A DNA stretch of 9,989 bases, from positions 1 through 9,989 of the forward strand of contig CAMYVI010000080.1 in assembly GCA_947302185.1 (NCBI GenBank), given 5' to 3'. The position numbers and the translations under genes were made by a program. Below the pieces are notes generated by a model. The model ran no database searches. It was not told where the DNA came from and worked only from the letters and a program-made list of their open reading frames with translations. Numbering within the stretch: position 1 is the stretch's first letter; every line of letters starts with the position of its first letter. Below, piece after piece: positions 7,439 to 9,989 of this stretch. The DNA is from an uncultured Lachnospiraceae bacterium. Its GTDB lineage: Bacteria; Bacillota_A; Clostridia; Lachnospirales; Lachnospiraceae.

Positions 7439-7495
7439 AAAGAATAATAGGGTAGAGGACGGCGAAAGCCGCCCTCTACCCTATTATTCTTTTTT
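7439..7495. terminator. Bidirectional intrinsic terminator between convergent genes
   Basis: Two arms, 7439-7463 and 7468-7492, pair over about 25 bp around a GAAA tetraloop (7464-7467), with one A-C mismatch (7459/7472). On the + strand it ends in six T residues (7490-7495) and terminates the larB transcript; on the - strand a TTTCTT stretch follows the stem. The right arm contains the TAA stop (7484-7486) of the converging regulator gene. Confidence 0.93.
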
Positions 7496-8242
7496 CTTAT
7501 CCGCAATATAGCGGAATGTCGAAGCAGGTCTTCCGGCATGTTCCATTTCCATTCGGTCATCAAGGTTGTTTACGACTTTGCCTGTCGAGATATAACGGTT
7601 CTTTATGAATCTCCGGAAATTACCCACATCGCTGTTTGTGCCTTTGACTGCGTCATAAATGAGTCTCAGTTCTGTAAGAGTGAAGCGTTCTGTATTATTC
7701 AGGAATCTGAATCCGATTTCCGTATAGTCGATTTTACCGGCCATACGATCAAGCGCTGTTCCGATCATCTGTGCGTGGTCATAGAGAAGGTCGCGGTCGC
7801 GGAGCTTTATCACGCCGTCATCAGTGTCTGCCTGCAGATAAAACCCGTCTCCGGAACGCACAATGTCAAAAAGCGTTGCAGCGTTTTCTCCGATTCCCCT
7901 GTGATAGGAAACCGTATTTTCGGAGACCATAGCGATATAACTGATCATAATGGTCCTGAGATTGGGATTGCGATTCACATCGGAGAAGGTATACAGCTGC
8001 TCTAAGCTTACGTCTGTTATTCCCGTACTATCCTTGAGACATCTCAGAGCAGATTCATCTCCGGTTTCGCTGACACGAATGGATGTGCAAGGCAGTGACC
8101 ACTTGTCCGGATAGGGAGATTCGGGGCATTTGATCAATGCAATCCGGAGGATATTTTTTTTTGTGGTAAAAACGAGTACAGAGACAGCAACTGACGGAGA
8201 GTCCGCATTATTATTTATGATGCATTCTGTATCTGTGTGCAT
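7484..8242 (-). CDS. NrtR-like regulator: degenerate Nudix domain plus winged helix
   Basis: A 252-residue protein. Residues about 16-108 form a Nudix fold (AVSVLVF; LIKCPESPYPDKWSLP). The Nudix box position reads RCLKDSTGI where the consensus is REUxEExGU (U, bulky aliphatic), so the catalytic glutamates are replaced by Cys, Asp and Ser and hydrolysis is probably lost. Residues about 170-250 match the NrtR winged-helix region: FTLTELRLIYDAV, NFRRFIKN and the closing GRPASTFRYI. NrtR proteins repress NAD-synthesis or ADP-ribose/pentose genes and respond to nucleotides such as ADP-ribose; the ligand here is unknown. I chose ATG at 8242 because AAGGAGGAT (8248-8256) precedes it by about 6 bases. 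A longer frame from 8416 would overlap the upstream gene and adds nothing recognisable. It follows the HAD gene with a 109-base leader and probably shares its promoter. Confidence 0.8.
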   Translation of the reverse strand: MHTDTECIINNNADSPSVAVSVLVFTTKKNILRIALIKCPESPYPDKWSLPCTSIRVSETGDESALRCLKDSTGITDVSLEQLYTFSDVNRNPNLRTIMISYIAMVSENTVSYHRGIGENAATLFDIVRSGDGFYLQADTDDGVIKLRDRDLLYDHAQMIGTALDRMAGKIDYTEIGFRFLNNTERFTLTELRLIYDAVKGTNSDVGNFRRFIKNRYISTGKVVNNLDDRMEMEHAGRPASTFRYIADKKKE

Positions 8243-8247
8243 GAGGT

Positions 8248-8256
8248 ATCCTCCTT
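8248..8256 (-). promoter_or_regulatory. Ribosome-binding site that sets the NrtR-like gene start
   Basis: On the minus strand the site reads AAGGAGGAT, with the AGGAGG core 7 bases before ATG at 8242. It is the strongest such site in this unit and favours the short 252-residue product over the upstream in-frame ATG at 8416. Confidence 0.7.
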
Positions 8257-8351
8257 GTGAAAGAGTCAGAGACTTACCGTTATCAAGAACATCCAGGCGT
8301 TCCTGATGTGCCGCGCAAGGGTGAATCAGCTTCCTTTTTACCCGGAAGCAG

Positions 8352-9125
8352 TTAGAACCACCCGTGTAATTTACAGGCTTTGTAAATTCCGTCGTCAGTG
8401 TTTTTTTCTGCGACAAAATCGGCTTTTTCTTTTAGCGAGTCTTTTCCGTTTCCCATAGCTATACAGTAAAACCGCTCATCGAACATCGCGAGATCATTTG
8501 TATCATCGCCGAACACAACAACATCTCCGGGGTCACCGCCTACTAATTCAAGCATCTTCATAATTCCCAGTTTTTTATCGTCATGCTGCAGCATAATATA
8601 TTCCGGCACGAATCGCATGTGGCCTACAGTATCAAGGAGGGTCAGCCTGTTCTCCTCTTCTTTAGGGCAGGAAATGTACATTTTATAGATGACGCCTTTA
8701 TCTTCAGGGTCATAATGTTCATCAATTACATATATCGTCGGCTCTCTGCGGGGACCGACCTGATCGTAGAACTTGAAGTCTTTTGTGCAGACTTTTTCCG
8801 AGTCTTCATCTGCTACGAGAACTCCGTATCCGAGTGATACAGCCTGCTTATAGATGGCCAGACTCTTTTCATAGTCAATCGGTTCATTTGAAATCAGCTT
8901 TCCGTTCAGAACTATGCCGTGCCCGCCGTTGCAGACCATATTTGCAAAATTATGTGCTTTTCGGAACGGTTCGGACTTATATAATGCCCGTCCGGTGCAG
9001 ATTGAAACAAAATGTCCTGCATCCTGAAGTTTGTTTACGGCTTCCTGCGCCGAGGGAATGATTTTTTTTGTATTCAGGTCTGTCAGGGTTCCATCGATAT
9101 CAAAAAAGAAATATTTTTTATCCAT
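8352..9125 (-). CDS. Cof-type HAD-superfamily hydrolase (sugar/nucleotide phosphatase-like)
   Basis: A 257-residue cytoplasmic phosphatase of the HAD family with a C2-type (Cof) cap. Motif I is FFFDIDGTLTD with nucleophile Asp9 and Asp11. Motif II is SICTGR (Thr44). Motif III is Lys184/Lys185 in HDDKKLGIMKML. Motif IV is FGDDTNDLAMF with Asp207, Asp208 and Asp211. The cap lies between motifs II and III, as in YidA/Cof proteins that dephosphorylate sugar phosphates, PLP or FMN-type substrates; the true substrate cannot be read from the sequence. I placed the start at ATG 9125, directly before the Asp nucleophile as is usual, although its ribosome-binding site is weak. An in-frame ATG at 9185 adds 20 residues but lacks any site. 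A GGAGGAT at 9150-9156 (minus strand) is too far away for 9125. It is the first gene of a two-gene unit with the NrtR-like gene. Confidence 0.88.
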   Translation of the reverse strand: MDKKYFFFDIDGTLTDLNTKKIIPSAQEAVNKLQDAGHFVSICTGRALYKSEPFRKAHNFANMVCNGGHGIVLNGKLISNEPIDYEKSLAIYKQAVSLGYGVLVADEDSEKVCTKDFKFYDQVGPRREPTIYVIDEHYDPEDKGVIYKMYISCPKEEENRLTLLDTVGHMRFVPEYIMLQHDDKKLGIMKMLELVGGDPGDVVVFGDDTNDLAMFDERFYCIAMGNGKDSLKEKADFVAEKNTDDGIYKACKLHGWF

Positions 9126-9213
9126 ATTGATTCTGAATTCCGGTAAGTTGATCCTCCGGAAAATCTCTCGGTGTCCGGGTTTCATTGTGAGTTATTTACA
9201 AAAGGATTGTACT

Positions 9214-9233
9214 TATTGTATGAAAATACAATA
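9214..9233. promoter_or_regulatory. Inverted repeat at the predicted start of the HAD-regulator transcript
   Basis: Two perfect 8-base arms, TATTGTAT (9214-9221) and ATACAATA (9226-9233), flank GAAA. The repeat starts 6 bases downstream of the minus-strand -10 box, so it would cover the transcription start and early transcribed region. That position suits a repressor operator. The NrtR-like protein encoded by this unit is an obvious candidate binder, but this is inferred. Confidence 0.45.
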
Positions 9234-9239
9234 TGCATC

Positions 9240-9268
9240 ATTATATTTTATAATATCTGATTTCGCAA
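9240..9268 (-). promoter_or_regulatory. Sigma-A-type promoter for the HAD - NrtR-like unit
   Basis: On the minus strand, TTGCGA (9268-9263) and a perfect TATAAT (9245-9240) are separated by exactly 17 bases. The start would fall near 9233, leaving a leader of about 108 bases before ATG 9125. The region is AT-rich, as expected. Confidence 0.7.
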
Positions 9269-9305
9269 GTTAATTCGTTGAATTCATAAAAAAAGCAAAA
9301 CCCTG

Positions 9306-9324
9306 CAAACTATTTCAAACTATT
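9306..9324 (+). repeat. Tandem direct repeat overlapping a -35 box
   Basis: CAAACTATT occurs at 9306-9314 and again at 9316-9324, a 10-base period close to one DNA turn. The second copy runs into the -35 box of the zinc-ribbon gene promoter, so it could be an activator or repressor site. It may also be chance in AT-rich DNA. Confidence 0.35.
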
Positions 9325-9351
9325 GAGAAACCACGATGTTTCTGATAAAAT
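9323..9351 (+). promoter_or_regulatory. Sigma-A-type promoter for the zinc-ribbon gene
   Basis: TTGAGA (9323-9328) and TAAAAT (9346-9351) are 17 bases apart, with an extended -10 TG at 9343-9344. The predicted start near 9358 leaves about 34 bases to the ATG at 9392. It diverges from the promoter at 9240-9268; together they fill the 266-base gap between the two genes. Confidence 0.65.
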
Positions 9352-9391
9352 AGGTGCCGTGTATACCAGAATGTAATAAACAGGGGTATTT

Positions 9392-9989
9392 ATGGACATA
9401 AAAGTTGCTTGTAAGTACTGTGGAGAGATGATTGACCCCGATGCGGGGTTTTGTCCGATTTGCGGTGCTGTTAATAAAAGAGCGTTCAGGCAGGATCCGA
9501 ACAAAGAGTATTGTAAGTTCTGCGGATCTGAGCTTTCGGGGACAGAGGAATTCTGTTTGGTATGCGGAACACCTGTAAGAAGGGTACTCGCAGGGACTGA
9601 CAGCTCCAAACATACATCGATTGATGATATCAATCCGGAATTGAAGCGAAAGAATATATCTGACGTAAAGGAAAAGCAATCTGATGACTCGGCGGAGTCT
9701 TTTCAGAACAGCCAAATTGCGGGGCAGGAAGATGAGCCTTTGAATTTTCTGAGGAAGGCGGCAATAAAACAGGAACAGAATGCCAGAGCGGAGGAAGAGG
9801 AAGAAAAACGCCGGCTCGAAGAGACTAAAGCGTTTAACGAAGAGAGAGAAAAACTAAGAGTCTCGGCGACGAGAGCGTTCGGAAGTACCCGCAATGCAGC
9901 GCGGTCAAATAGGGCCTGGCGCTCCGTAAACGGGAATTCGGGGACACACTCCGTTAAGCCTGACAAAAATCCAGAGCAAACTAAGGACT
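9392..9989 (+). CDS. Double zinc-ribbon protein, 3' end cut by window edge
   Basis: The frame begins at ATG 9392 and stays open to the window end, giving 199 visible residues. Two short zinc ribbons stand at the N-terminus: Cys7, Cys10, Cys21, Cys24 (CKYCG...CPICG) and Cys41, Cys44, Cys55, Cys58 (CKFCG...CLVCG). A Ser/Asp/Gln-rich linker (about 66-115) follows, then a highly charged helix that may form a coiled coil (about 120-158, EEEEEKRRLEETKAF), then a basic, low-complexity stretch. AGGGG at 9382-9386 lies 5 bases before the ATG. In clostridia such N-terminal ribbons often precede a membrane segment and an extracellular domain, which would lie past the edge. It is transcribed away from the HAD gene. 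Function unknown; the two metal-binding modules are clear. Confidence 0.85.
   Translation, partial: MDIKVACKYCGEMIDPDAGFCPICGAVNKRAFRQDPNKEYCKFCGSELSGTEEFCLVCGTPVRRVLAGTDSSKHTSIDDINPELKRKNISDVKEKQSDDSAESFQNSQIAGQEDEPLNFLRKAAIKQEQNARAEEEEEKRRLEETKAFNEEREKLRVSATRAFGSTRNAARSNRAWRSVNGNSGTHSVKPDKNPEQTKD

Noticed and set aside
7538..8005. 155-residue + strand reading frame under the NrtR-like gene
   Set aside because: It is antisense to a gene with clear family motifs, and lies just beyond a terminator with no promoter seen.
8243..8416. N-terminal extension of the NrtR-like gene by 58 residues
   Set aside because: It would overlap the HAD gene and has no recognisable sequence, while a near-perfect ribosome-binding site marks ATG 8242.
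9126..9185. 20-residue N-terminal extension of the HAD protein from ATG 9185
   Set aside because: No ribosome-binding site precedes it, and Cof proteins normally start just before the nucleophile motif. It is not excluded, since the 9125 site is also weak.
1..9989. tRNA or rRNA genes, CRISPR array, toxin-antitoxin or phage-defence genes
   Set aside because: I looked for these and saw no cloverleaf structures, no regularly spaced repeats and no proteins of those families.

Overview
The window looks like chromosomal DNA of a Gram-positive clostridium, most plausibly a member of the Lachnospiraceae. This rests on strong AGGAGG-type ribosome-binding sites, moderate GC, a clostridial-style lipoprotein signal (lipobox LMTGC) and the gene content. 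No rRNA or other taxonomic marker is present, so the assignment is an inference.

Left part (2-4332, + strand): three genes for exported or surface proteins. The first is a very large protein cut by the left window edge, with a divergent OmpA/MotB-like module and a C-terminal module. The second is a small single-pass membrane-anchored protein. The third is a secreted lipoprotein with a transglutaminase-like Cys-His-Asp domain. All three point to cell-envelope work, but no substrate can be named.

Middle part (4384-7409, + strand): a compact metal-cofactor cluster, cbiC - larC - larB. CbiC is cobalt-precorrin-8 methylmutase of corrin-ring synthesis. LarC and LarB are the nickel-inserting and first enzymes of the nickel-pincer nucleotide pathway, which starts from nicotinic acid adenine dinucleotide. 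LarE, the sulfur-inserting enzyme, and any LarA-type racemase are not in the window. LarC carries a 64-residue His-rich loop with 29 histidines. Between cbiC and larC lies a palindrome that resembles the right end of an IS200/IS605-type element. A long bidirectional terminator closes the cluster.

Right part (7484-9268, - strand): a convergent two-gene unit with a good sigma-A-type promoter. It encodes a Cof-type HAD phosphatase and then a NrtR-like regulator (degenerate Nudix domain plus winged helix). An inverted repeat sits at the predicted transcription start of this unit. NrtR proteins sense NAD-related nucleotides, and LarB consumes a NAD precursor, so the neighbourhood may be linked through pyridine-nucleotide metabolism; this link is inferred.

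Right edge (9323-9989, + strand): a divergent promoter drives the start of a gene for a double zinc-ribbon protein with a charged helical stretch. The window end cuts it.
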